Of a DNA stretch of 64,000 nt, positions 50,742 through 58,922 are shown in pieces. The first letter of the stretch is position 1. Each line of letters opens with the position of its first letter. This DNA comes from JAHDDH01 sp963922775 (GTDB lineage Bacteria > Bacteroidota > Bacteroidia > Cytophagales > Amoebophilaceae). The position numbers and the translations under genes were made by a program. The stretch is taken from assembly GCA_963922775.1 (NCBI GenBank), contig CAWUJG010000002.1, positions 1 through 64,000 on the forward strand, read 5' to 3'. Under the pieces are notes generated by a model that was given only the letters and a program-made list of their open reading frames with translations, did no database searches and was not told the DNA's origin.

Positions 50742-51341
50742 ATGGCAAGATATAAAGGGCCTAAAGCCAAAATATCCCGAAGATTTAGAGAGCCTATATT
50801 AGGTGCTGCTAAAATACTTAAAAAAAAAAATTATCCTCCAGGTCAACATGGTAAAGCAAGAAAAAAAAAAACAGCCTATGCTTTGCAATTACATGAAAAG
50901 CAAAAAGCAAAATATATTTATGGTGTTTTAGAAAAACAGTTTCGGAATACTTTTAATACAGCTGTGTGTAAGAAAGGTATAACAGGTACTGTATTATTAC
51001 AGTTGTTAGAAAAAAGATTAGATAATATTGTATACCGTTTAGGTATTGCGCCTACAAGACGTGCTGCAAGACAGCTTGTTGTACATAGACATATTACTGT
51101 GAATGATCGTATTGTCAACATACCTTCTTGTCAGCTAAAAATAGGTGATATAATAGCTATAAAAGATAAGTCAAAATCTTTAGCCATTGTGCAAGAAAGC
51201 ATAGCCTCTAACCATAATAGCTATGTTTGGTTAGAGTGGGATAAAACAAGTATGAAAGGAAAAATAATAGCTATACCCCAAAGAGAAGAGATTCCAGAAA
51301 AAATTAATGAACAAAGTATTGTAGAGCTTTATTCAAGATAA
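50742..51341 (+). CDS. rpsD: 30S ribosomal protein S4
   Basis: The 199-residue zinc-free S4 begins MARYKGPKAKISRRF and has the S4 RNA-binding domain (LEKRLDNIVYRLGIAPTRRAARQLVVHRHITVNDR). S4 starts 30S assembly. It precedes rpoA as in most alpha operons. Confidence 0.97.
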   Translation: MARYKGPKAKISRRFREPILGAAKILKKKNYPPGQHGKARKKKTAYALQLHEKQKAKYIYGVLEKQFRNTFNTAVCKKGITGTVLLQLLEKRLDNIVYRLGIAPTRRAARQLVVHRHITVNDRIVNIPSCQLKIGDIIAIKDKSKSLAIVQESIASNHNSYVWLEWDKTSMKGKIIAIPQREEIPEKINEQSIVELYSR

Positions 51342-51394
51342 TTTTGTATTGTGTTCACACAATTATATAATTTTTTTAATTATAAATATTCATC

Positions 51395-52381
51395 ATGTCT
51401 GATACCATTTTTAATCTGCCTAAGCATATTATTATAGAAAAAAATGAAAAAAATTATGCTACTTTTAGTTTTAAGCCTTTAGAAAAAGGTTATGGCATAA
51501 CTATTGGTAATGCGCTTCGAAGGGTTTTGCTTTCTTCATTAGAAGGATATGCTGTTACACATTGTAGTATACCCAATATACATCATGAATTTTCTACTAT
51601 TGATGGTGTTATTGAGGATGTATCAGAAATAATCCTTAATTTAAAAAAAGTGAGAGTGAAGGCTCTAGAATCTTTTATACAAGAAGATGTTAATATTTGT
51701 CTTAAAGAACGTGATGAATTAAAAGCAGCAGATATTGCTAAAAATAACAAAAAAGTAGCTGTTTTAAATCCAGAGTTAACACTTTGTAGATTTGCAAAAC
51801 CCTTACAGTTTGATATATCTTTAATTATTAAACAGGGCAAGGGTTATGCACTTGCAGAAGAGCATGATTTAACAGAAGATAAGTCAGCTATACTGGGAAT
51901 AATGGCTTTAGATGCTATTTTTACCCCAATAAAAAAAGTAAGTTATAAAGTAGAAGATACACGGGTAGGTAGAAAAATAGATTACGATAACCTGTTGCTA
52001 TCTATAGAAACTGATGGTACAATAACACCAGAAGATGCACTGAAGCATGCCATAAAAATTTTGATAAAACATTTTGAATTGTTTTTAACAGAAAATTTTT
52101 TTATATATCCTTCTATGCAAGATGAAGAAAAAAATACTCAGATGTTGCAGCTAAAAAAAATACTTAAAACACCGTTAAACGAACTCAACTTAACTTCTAG
52201 GGCATTTAACTCTTTGGCTTCTGCTGGTCTAAGCACTTTGGGTGATATAGTAATACGTAAAGAAGATGAGCTAAATTTTAAAAATTTTGGTAAAAAATCT
52301 CATGAAGAGATAAAAAATGTTCTAGAAGAATATAAACTCCATTTTGGCATGGATGTTAAAAATATTGTACTATCAAAATAG
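51395..52381 (+). CDS. rpoA: RNA polymerase alpha subunit
   Basis: The 328-residue protein has the N-terminal dimerisation domain (PLEKGYGITIGNALRRVLLSSLEGYAVT; IHHEFSTIDGVIEDV) and a C-terminal domain (LNELNLTSRAFNSLASAGLSTLGDIV...KNFGKKSHEEIKNVL) that binds UP elements and activators. Normal length for Bacteroidota. Confidence 0.97.
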   Translation: MSDTIFNLPKHIIIEKNEKNYATFSFKPLEKGYGITIGNALRRVLLSSLEGYAVTHCSIPNIHHEFSTIDGVIEDVSEIILNLKKVRVKALESFIQEDVNICLKERDELKAADIAKNNKKVAVLNPELTLCRFAKPLQFDISLIIKQGKGYALAEEHDLTEDKSAILGIMALDAIFTPIKKVSYKVEDTRVGRKIDYDNLLLSIETDGTITPEDALKHAIKILIKHFELFLTENFFIYPSMQDEEKNTQMLQLKKILKTPLNELNLTSRAFNSLASAGLSTLGDIVIRKEDELNFKNFGKKSHEEIKNVLEEYKLHFGMDVKNIVLSK

Positions 52382-52408
52382 TCTTATTATTATACCTAAT
52401 ACCTAATT

Positions 52409-52879
52409 ATGCGGCATCAAAAAAAGAATAATCATTTAGGAAGAAAAGCTTCTAGTAGAAAAGCATTGTTGTGCGGATTAGCAAAATCTTTAATTTTAAA
52501 TAAAAATAAAAGAATAGTCACTACTCTAGCTAAAGCAAAAGCTTTAAGAAGCTATATGGAACCTATTTTAACTAAGGTAAAAAAAGATACTACACATTCT
52601 AGAAGAATAGTATTTGCATATTTTCAAGACAAAGTACCTGTAAAAGAACTTTTTGACAGTATTGCAGAAAAAATTTACAATAGGCCGGGAGGTTATATGC
52701 GTATTATACGTATGGGAAGAAGAAAAGGAGATAATGCTGAAATGAGTATGATAGAACTAGTAGATTATAATACCCTATATAAAGATAAAAATGTACAACG
52801 CAAAAATGTGCGTAGAGGAAGAAAAAAAAAAATAGCTAAAGAAGTACAACAGGCTGAAACAATTACAGATAAAAATTAA
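52409..52879 (+). CDS. rplQ: 50S ribosomal protein L17
   Basis: The 156-residue protein begins with HLGRKASSRKALLCGLAKSLI and has the YNRPGGYMRIIRMGRRKGDNAEMSMIEL block. A basic C-terminal tail of about 40 residues is longer than in E. coli, as usual for Bacteroidota. Confidence 0.96.
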   Translation: MRHQKKNNHLGRKASSRKALLCGLAKSLILNKNKRIVTTLAKAKALRSYMEPILTKVKKDTTHSRRIVFAYFQDKVPVKELFDSIAEKIYNRPGGYMRIIRMGRRKGDNAEMSMIELVDYNTLYKDKNVQRKNVRRGRKKKIAKEVQQAETITDKN

Positions 52880-52896
52880 TTGTTGTCTATATTTGT

Positions 52897-54183
52897 ATGA
52901 GCGTAATTAAAGATATACATGCCAGGCAGATATTTGATTCGAGAGGTAACCCTACAATTGAAGTAGATGTATATACCAGTACTAATACATTAGGTCGCTC
53001 ATCAGTACCTTCTGGTGCTTCTGTAGGTAAATATGAAGCTAAATATTTGTTAGATGGTGAAAAAGCATACCTTGGCAGAGGAGTAACTAAAGCTATAAAT
53101 AGCATTAATAAAATTATTAAGAAAGCCTTAGTAGGTAAAAATATATTTGATCAGCATAATATAGATCAAATTATGATAAGATTAGATGGCACTAAAGATA
53201 AATTAAATTTAGGAGCTAATGCTATTTTGGGAGTGTCGCTTGCAGTAGCAAGGGCAGCAGCTCAAGCTATAGATCTTCCTCTATATCGATATTTGCATCA
53301 TCAGAATACTATGTACTATACTACACCTATACCTATGTTAAATATTATTAATGGTGGAGTACATGCTGATAATAATATTGACTTTCAAGAATTTTTGATA
53401 CTGCCTATCAAAGCAAAAAATTTTGCTCATGCTTTAAAAATGGGTGCAGAAGTATTTTGGACACTAAAAATGCTGTTTAAAAAGAAAAAATATGCTACAA
53501 ATGTAGGTGATGAAGGAGGATTTGCTCCTAACCTTACTTCTTTTCATATAGCGTTAGATTATATACTTCAAGCAATTGAAAAAGCAGGCTACGTTCCAGG
53601 AAAAGATATATTTTTAGGTATAGATGCTGCTGCTTCAGAACTATATGATGTTAAAAAGAAAAGATATATTTTACAATCAACATCAGATAAACAGTATTCT
53701 TCAGAAGAAATGATTGTATTCTGGAATGACATTATTCAAAAGTATCCCATTATTTCTCTGGAAGATCCATTGGCAGAAGAAGATTGGGAAGGGTGGAAAA
53801 AGATAACAAAAAATTTAGGCCATAAAATACAATTAGTAGGTGATGATTTGTTTGTAACAAAAGAAGAAAGACTACAAGAAGGTATTTCAAATCAAGTAGC
53901 TAATGCTATTTTAATTAAGCCTAACCAAGTAGGTACATTGAGTGAAACAAAAGATACAATTGACTTAGCTAAAAAAGCAAATTATCATTATATTTTTTCG
54001 CATCGTTCAGGAGAAACAGAAGATACTACTATAGCAGATCTTGCTATAGCTTATCAGGCTACACAAATTAAAGCTGGAGCACTAACACGTTCCGAAAGAT
54101 TGGCAAAATACAATCAAATATTAAGAATAGAAGAAGCTTTAGGAAAAAAAGCAGTATATTATGGAGAAAAAATATTTTCTTAA
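52897..54183 (+). CDS. eno: Enolase
   Basis: The 428-residue enzyme converts 2-phosphoglycerate to PEP. Motifs include ARQIFDSRGNPTIEVDV, GDEGGFAPN, the metal ligands in LEDPLAEEDW and GDDLFVTK, and SHRSGETEDTTIADLAIA. It sits 17 bases after rplQ, a frequent Bacteroidota arrangement, and overlaps ftsB by 23 bases. Confidence 0.97.
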   Translation: MSVIKDIHARQIFDSRGNPTIEVDVYTSTNTLGRSSVPSGASVGKYEAKYLLDGEKAYLGRGVTKAINSINKIIKKALVGKNIFDQHNIDQIMIRLDGTKDKLNLGANAILGVSLAVARAAAQAIDLPLYRYLHHQNTMYYTTPIPMLNIINGGVHADNNIDFQEFLILPIKAKNFAHALKMGAEVFWTLKMLFKKKKYATNVGDEGGFAPNLTSFHIALDYILQAIEKAGYVPGKDIFLGIDAAASELYDVKKKRYILQSTSDKQYSSEEMIVFWNDIIQKYPIISLEDPLAEEDWEGWKKITKNLGHKIQLVGDDLFVTKEERLQEGISNQVANAILIKPNQVGTLSETKDTIDLAKKANYHYIFSHRSGETEDTTIADLAIAYQATQIKAGALTRSERLAKYNQILRIEEALGKKAVYYGEKIFS

Positions 54184-54466
54184 AAAAAAGTTTATATTCC
54201 ATTTTTTTCCTAAAAAAAAATATTTTTTTACCTTAGCTATTTTTTTCTTCTGGATAGTTTTTTGTGATGATGATAATATTTTTAAAATGTATGCCTTGCT
54301 AAAACAAAAAAAAGAATTAAAACAACAACAACAACAATATCTATATCAGATTAAGGTAATAAAAGAAAAAAAAGAAAATTTAGATAATATGGAATATATA
54401 GAAAAATATGCAAGAGAAAAATATTTTATGAAAAAAAAAGGAGAAGATATTTTTATTGTTGAATAA
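54161..54466 (+). CDS. ftsB: Septum formation initiator, FtsB/DivIC family
   Basis: The 101-residue bitopic protein has a Lys-rich cytoplasmic start, one transmembrane helix (YFFTLAIFFFWIVFC, about residues 21-35) and a periplasmic coiled coil (LLKQKKELKQQQQQYLYQIKVIKEKKENL) followed by the family motif YIEKYAREKYFMKKKGEDIFIV. It would pair with FtsL (10772-11140) to activate FtsI. The overlap with eno implies translational coupling. Confidence 0.88.
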   Translation: MEKKYFLKKKFIFHFFPKKKYFFTLAIFFFWIVFCDDDNIFKMYALLKQKKELKQQQQQYLYQIKVIKEKKENLDNMEYIEKYAREKYFMKKKGEDIFIVE

Positions 54467-54500
54467 AATAAATTATATAATAACATAATCATATTAAAAT

Positions 54501-54659
54501 ATGAAAAGAACTTACCAACCATCCAATAGAAAAAGAAAAAATAAACATGGTTTTAGAGAAAGAATGTCAACAAAAGATGGAAGAGCTATATTGTCTAGAA
54601 GAAGAGCAAAGGGAAGAAAAAAATTGACTGTTTCAGATGAATTGAGACCTAAAAAATAG
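54501..54659 (+). CDS. rpmH: 50S ribosomal protein L34
   Basis: The 52-residue protein starts MKRTYQPSNRKRKNKHGFRERM and contains DGRAILSRRRAKGRKKL, the L34 signature. It is paired with rnpA, the universal rpmH-rnpA order. Confidence 0.96.
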   Translation: MKRTYQPSNRKRKNKHGFRERMSTKDGRAILSRRRAKGRKKLTVSDELRPKK

Positions 54660-54672
54660 TTTATTTTACTTC

Positions 54673-55047
54673 ATGTATAAATTTGTAAAAAAAGAAAAAT
54701 TACGCACAAAAAAGTTAAATCAAACTATATATACACAAGGAATACATTATAGGACCCAAGTACTAAAGTTTTTATATTTGTGTAATAATGATAGTTTACA
54801 GCTTACATCACACAAAAATTTATTTTTGGTACAAAAAAGTAAGATAAAAAAATCTGTAGACAGAAATCGTATCAGAAGAAAGCTAAGAGAAGCTTATAGA
54901 TATGAAAAATATCTGCTGAAAAATTTTTTTGTAATAGTTTATCAATACCTTTCTAAAGATGTATATCCATGCTTGGAAATGTTAAGGAAAGAATTCCATT
55001 GTTTTTTTACTCATTTAAATGAGTGGCATCATGTTGCAGATAGGTAG
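54673..55047 (+). CDS. rnpA: Ribonuclease P protein component
   Basis: The 124-residue basic protein has the RNR motif SVDRNRIRRKLREAYR and follows rpmH. It assists RNase P RNA in maturing tRNA 5' ends. The N-terminus is more diverged than usual (YKFVKKEKLRTKKLNQ), but position and RNR motif are decisive. The RNA subunit gene is not in the window. Confidence 0.93.
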   Translation: MYKFVKKEKLRTKKLNQTIYTQGIHYRTQVLKFLYLCNNDSLQLTSHKNLFLVQKSKIKKSVDRNRIRRKLREAYRYEKYLLKNFFVIVYQYLSKDVYPCLEMLRKEFHCFFTHLNEWHHVADR

Positions 55048-55308
55048 GTACATATCCCCAAAAATAATTAGAAAATAGACTACAAGCCTCAGGTTTAGCT
55101 ATGGTTTTTATTGAAAATATAGACAAGGATAGTTAATATTCAGTGAAATAGCTGTGTGTGGGAACTTAAAGCTGACTTTATTTTTGTAAATTTCGATTGT
55201 CAGCATGAAATAGTAAAAAGCCTATTTAAGGGAATACAATTTTTGGAAAATTCTACCAAAATTTATAATTTTAGATATTATTTCAATCCTTAGTAAGTAT
55301 ACTAATCC

Positions 55309-56244
55309 ATGTGCAACATCACGCCAAAAATAGACATCGCCTTTAAAAAAATATTTGGTACAGAAGAAAACAAAGATCTTTTGATCTCCTTAATCAACGC
55401 TATAGTAAGCCCCACAGACCAAGTAGAAGACCTGACTTTAAGAAATCCCTATAGTTACCAAAACTATATAGATAATAAACTCTCCATTTTTGACATAAAA
55501 GCGCAAAGTATAACAGGAGAAGAATACAACATAGAAATGCAACTCAAAGATGACGAACAATATGAAAGACGTGCCCTCTATTATTGGGCACGCCTTTATA
55601 GTGATCAGCTTAAAAAAGGAAAAAATTACAAAACTTTAAAAAAATCTATAGGTATACATCTACTCAATTTTACTTGCCTTTCAGATATAAAAAAATACCA
55701 TAATGTGTTTCAAATGCGAGAAAGAGACAGCCATAAACATTATTTTAAAGATATAGAAATCCATATAATAGAGTTGAATAAATTTTCAGTTCAAGAAGAA
55801 GAAAACCTAAATAGTTTAATAGAAAAGATACAAAGCAGTTTAGACATTTGGCTAGCATTTTTAACACATCATAATTTATTAAATCAAGCGGCACTTCCAG
55901 AACCTTTAGATACGCCTTATATGCAAAAAGCGTTACATACCCTATCGTGCCTGAATTTTAATAATATAGAACGCGATATTTATGAAGGGCGTTTGAAATG
56001 GCTTCGTCATGAATCACTTGTTTTAGAACAATCTTTTGAAAAAGGCATGGAAAAAGGCATAGAAAAGGGAAGACAAGAAGGCATAGAAAAGGGAAGACAA
56101 GAAGGTATATTTGAAGGGGAAAAGCAAAAATCGCAATCTATTACCAAAAAACTTTTAAAAAATTATGCTCTAACCTTAGAGCAAATCAGCCAAATTACTG
56201 GCCTAAGCAAAGCTGAAATAGATGTTTTAAAAAAAAATCTATAA
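55309..56244 (+). CDS. Rpn-family recombination-promoting nuclease/putative transposase (PD-(D/E)XK), intact
   Basis: The 311-residue protein begins TPKIDIAFKKIFGTEENKDLLISLINAI and has the nuclease core ILDIK-like SIFDIKAQSITGEEYNIEMQLKDDEQYERRALYYWARLYSDQL with the D and E-x-Q/K acidic set, then HLLNF. The tail has Gly-Lys-Glu repeats (EKGMEKGIEKGRQEGIEKGRQEG) and an HTH-like end (LEQISQITGLSKAEIDVL). It is a different subfamily from the broken 20508-21548 copy. Upstream, TTG at 55243-55245, 20 bases and TAATTTTA at 55266-55273 resemble a promoter. Apparently functional. Confidence 0.85.
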   Translation: MCNITPKIDIAFKKIFGTEENKDLLISLINAIVSPTDQVEDLTLRNPYSYQNYIDNKLSIFDIKAQSITGEEYNIEMQLKDDEQYERRALYYWARLYSDQLKKGKNYKTLKKSIGIHLLNFTCLSDIKKYHNVFQMRERDSHKHYFKDIEIHIIELNKFSVQEEENLNSLIEKIQSSLDIWLAFLTHHNLLNQAALPEPLDTPYMQKALHTLSCLNFNNIERDIYEGRLKWLRHESLVLEQSFEKGMEKGIEKGRQEGIEKGRQEGIFEGEKQKSQSITKKLLKNYALTLEQISQITGLSKAEIDVLKKNL

Positions 56245-56262
56245 AATTTAATGCAAAACACA

Positions 56263-56305
56263 ACCCATATACAACATTAACCCCAAAAATAGACACTGAA
56301 AAAAT
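56263..56305 (+). repeat. Partial copy of the transposase 5' end just downstream of the gene
   Basis: CCATATACAACATTAACCCC followed by AAAAATAGACACTGAAAAAA closely matches the gene start, CCATGTGCAACATCACGCC followed by AAAAATAGACATC. It gives a direct repeat of about 40 bases flanking the gene, best read as the stub of a second, deleted copy or as a duplication boundary. Confidence 0.5.
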
Positions 56306-56315
56306 TGGTTGTAAC

Positions 56316-57065
56316 TTAGACACTATTTTTCCAAATTTTCCAAGCATATTCTGCTTGCAACCTTAACATTTCATATCCATTTTTTATTTTTGCTCCTTGT
56401 TTTAACCCTTCTTTTAAAAAAGTAGTAATAGGTGGATTATAAACTAAATCATATAAATAATGTATGTTGTTTACCCAATGATAGGGTAATGTAGGGCATT
56501 GTTCAATATTAGGATACATGCCTAAAGGTGTACAATTAATAATGAGTTGATAATGTGTTAAAATTTTAGGATCTTGAACAAGGTTTTGATAGCTAAATTG
56601 TGATTTTAGTGGTTTTCTAGATACATATTTGAATTTTATTTGTAAATCTTGACATGCTTTAGCTACAGCTCTCGCTGCTCCTCCTGTGCCTAATATTAGT
56701 GCTTGAAAGTAGATGTAGGGTGAGATCCAGTTTTTTAGAGAAATAGCAAATGCTTTAACATCTGTATTATAGCCTATACATTGATTATGGTTTATTTTTA
56801 TTGTATTTACGGCTTGTACTTTTTGAGCTAAAGGATCTACATAATTTAAATATGGAATAATTTTTTTTTTGTAGGGTATTGTTACATTAAGACCCTTAAG
56901 AAGGGGTTTTTTTTTAATGAGTAATGAAAACTGTGCCATATTTTTTATGGCAAAATTTTGGTATGTAGCTTGTATTTTATGTTGTTGAAATTTTTTTATA
57001 AAAATTTCTTTGCTTAAAGAATGTGTTAAAGGATATCCTATTAAACCCAATTCCATTTCATGCAA
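56316..57065 (-). CDS. aroE: Shikimate dehydrogenase
   Basis: The 249-residue enzyme reduces 3-dehydroshikimate with NADPH. The substrate site THSLS (14-18), catalytic Lys66 in NVTIPYK and Asp102 in YNTDVKAF are present, as is the nucleotide-binding LGTGGAARAV. It overlaps fba by eight bases and no other shikimate gene is in the window; ATG at codon 4 is an alternative start. Whether the pathway is complete cannot be told from here. Confidence 0.92.
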   Translation of the reverse strand: MHEMELGLIGYPLTHSLSKEIFIKKFQQHKIQATYQNFAIKNMAQFSLLIKKKPLLKGLNVTIPYKKKIIPYLNYVDPLAQKVQAVNTIKINHNQCIGYNTDVKAFAISLKNWISPYIYFQALILGTGGAARAVAKACQDLQIKFKYVSRKPLKSQFSYQNLVQDPKILTHYQLIINCTPLGMYPNIEQCPTLPYHWVNNIHYLYDLVYNPPITTFLKEGLKQGAKIKNGYEMLRLQAEYAWKIWKNSV

Positions 57066-58113
57066 TAGTAATTTTATCTTCTATATATACTGCTTGAATA
57101 GCTTGTAAAAGGGCTATACCCTCTTTCATTGTTTTTTGAAATGCTTTTCTTCCTGAAATTAAGCCCATACCTCCTGCTCTTTTATTAATTACTGCAGTAG
57201 TTACTGCATCTTCAAGATCAGAATATCCATTTGATGCTCCCCCAGAGTTAATTAGGCCTATTTTGCCCATATAGCAATGTGCTACTTGATATCTACAAAG
57301 ATCTATAGGATGATTACTAGCGAGCTCATCGTACATTTTTTTGTGTATTTTGCCAAAATTAAGCGTAGAAAATGCTCCATTATGTGTAGGTAATTTTTGT
57401 TTAATCATATCTGCTTGTAAGGTAACGCCAATGTGGTTTGCTTGTGCTGTTGTATCTGTTGCTGTATGATGATCTTTATCTTTTTGTTTAAAGGCATTAT
57501 TTCTCAAATAGCACCATAATATAGTAGCCATACCGAATTGGTGTGCTGCTTCAAAAACAGATGATATAGCATTTATTTGTTGTTTAGATGTTGTTGAACC
57601 AAAATAAATAGTGGCTCCAATGGCTGTTGCACCTAAGTTCCATGCTTCTTTTACAGAACCAAATAAAATTTGGTCATACCTATTAGGATAGGTAAGCAAT
57701 TCATTATGATTTATTTTTACTATAAAAGGAATTTTATGGGCATATTTTCTTGCAACTAGTCCTAAGTTACCAAAAGTAGTGGCTATGGCATTACATCCTC
57801 CTTCTATAGCCAGTTGTATAATATTTTCCGGATCAAAATATAATGGATTAGGTGAAAATGAGGCACCTGCGGTATGTTCAATACCTTGGTCTACAGGTAA
57901 TATAGATACATAACCTGTTTTAGATAAGTTGCCATGGTTAAAGATAGAAGATAAATTTTTAAGGACTTGTATATTTCTATTGGTATTTATCCATATATCT
58001 TCTATTACCGAAGGCTGAGGAGTATAAATATTTTTTTTAGAGATTGTTTTACACTGGTGCGATAAAAGATTTTCTGCCTGATTACCTAACAGTTTAATGA
58101 TTTTTTCATACAT
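57058..58113 (-). CDS. fbaB: Class I fructose-bisphosphate aldolase (FbaB/DhnA type)
   Basis: The 351-residue protein matches the archaeal-type class I aldolase of E. coli FbaB length. Conserved blocks are VSILPVDQGIEH, NAIATTFGNLG, PFIVKINHNELL, GSVKEAWNLGATAIGATIYFGS, and the phosphate site LINSGGASNGYSDLE. It splits fructose-1,6-bisphosphate by a Lys Schiff base and needs no metal. It is the first gene of an fba-aroE operon; TATTTTTG on the minus strand just upstream could be its minus-7 box. Confidence 0.92.
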   Translation of the reverse strand: MYEKIIKLLGNQAENLLSHQCKTISKKNIYTPQPSVIEDIWINTNRNIQVLKNLSSIFNHGNLSKTGYVSILPVDQGIEHTAGASFSPNPLYFDPENIIQLAIEGGCNAIATTFGNLGLVARKYAHKIPFIVKINHNELLTYPNRYDQILFGSVKEAWNLGATAIGATIYFGSTTSKQQINAISSVFEAAHQFGMATILWCYLRNNAFKQKDKDHHTATDTTAQANHIGVTLQADMIKQKLPTHNGAFSTLNFGKIHKKMYDELASNHPIDLCRYQVAHCYMGKIGLINSGGASNGYSDLEDAVTTAVINKRAGGMGLISGRKAFQKTMKEGIALLQAIQAVYIEDKITIA

Positions 58114-58274
58114 GATAGATATGGGTTTGAACCAAAAATAATTTTTTTATCTAATTTAGCATTTACTAATTTTTTATTAAAAATTTTAATTTTGTATGTT
58201 ATGTTGAAAAGGGGCGTTTTACCCAAGGGATACTATGTATTATTGAGTAATCAGCGCCAAGTCAATATGCTTAC

Positions 58275-58892
58275 CTATATATTTTGGTATTTTTTTGTTA
58301 TAGATTGCCAATCTACAATATGCCAAAAAGCATTAACATAGTCTACTTTTCTATTTTTGTATTGTAAGTAATAGGCATGTTCCCAAATATCTAACCCAAT
58401 AAGCAGGGCTTTACAGCGATTATTATTAATATCCATAAGTGGATTGTCTTGATTAGGGGTATTATATATACATAGTGAGTTATCTACAGCAGATATGCCA
58501 AGCCAAATCCATCCGGAACCAAAATGTTTTAATGCCCTATCAGTAAATTGTGATTTGAAATTTTCAAAGCTATCAAATTTTTTTTCTATGTCTTTAAGTA
58601 GTTCTTTTTCTGGTTTTTTTTTGCCGTTAGGTGATAGGATATCCCAAAAAAAATTATGATTAAAATGTCCTCCTGCATTATTTCTTATGGTTGTATTGTA
58701 CTTGCTAATGTTGTAGATAATTTCTTCTAATGCCACAGGATGACTATGTGCTAAAGCATTATTCAAGTTTTGTATATAGGTGTTATGATGCTTTGTATAG
58801 TGTACTTCCATTGTTTTTGCATCTATATATGGCTCAAAATCAGTGTATTTAAATTTAAGCTGTGGCAGGTTGAAGTGTATTTTTTTATTCAT
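58275..58892 (-). CDS. sodA: Superoxide dismutase, Fe/Mn type
   Basis: The 205-residue enzyme has the four metal ligands: His31 in VHYTKHHNTY, the His of GGHFNHNFFWDIL, and Asp and His of DIWEHAYYLQY. GGH before the second ligand and GSGWIWL fit the Mn/Fe family; which metal is used cannot be told safely. No signal peptide, so it is cytoplasmic. It would protect against superoxide made by host or own metabolism. Confidence 0.95.
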   Translation of the reverse strand: MNKKIHFNLPQLKFKYTDFEPYIDAKTMEVHYTKHHNTYIQNLNNALAHSHPVALEEIIYNISKYNTTIRNNAGGHFNHNFFWDILSPNGKKKPEKELLKDIEKKFDSFENFKSQFTDRALKHFGSGWIWLGISAVDNSLCIYNTPNQDNPLMDINNNRCKALLIGLDIWEHAYYLQYKNRKVDYVNAFWHIVDWQSITKKYQNI

Positions 58893-58922
58893 ATATATGG
58901 TTTATAATTTTTTTCAAAATAT

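Noticed and set aside
55048..55308. Additional gene or insertion-sequence end between rnpA and the Rpn gene
   Set aside because: No open frame of note and no inverted repeats; only a weak promoter-like site at 55243-55273.
58114..58274. Small structured RNA (SRP RNA or similar) between sodA and fba
   Set aside because: The GGGGCG...GCGCC stretch looked structured, but no conserved SRP, RNase P, tmRNA or 6S core could be found.
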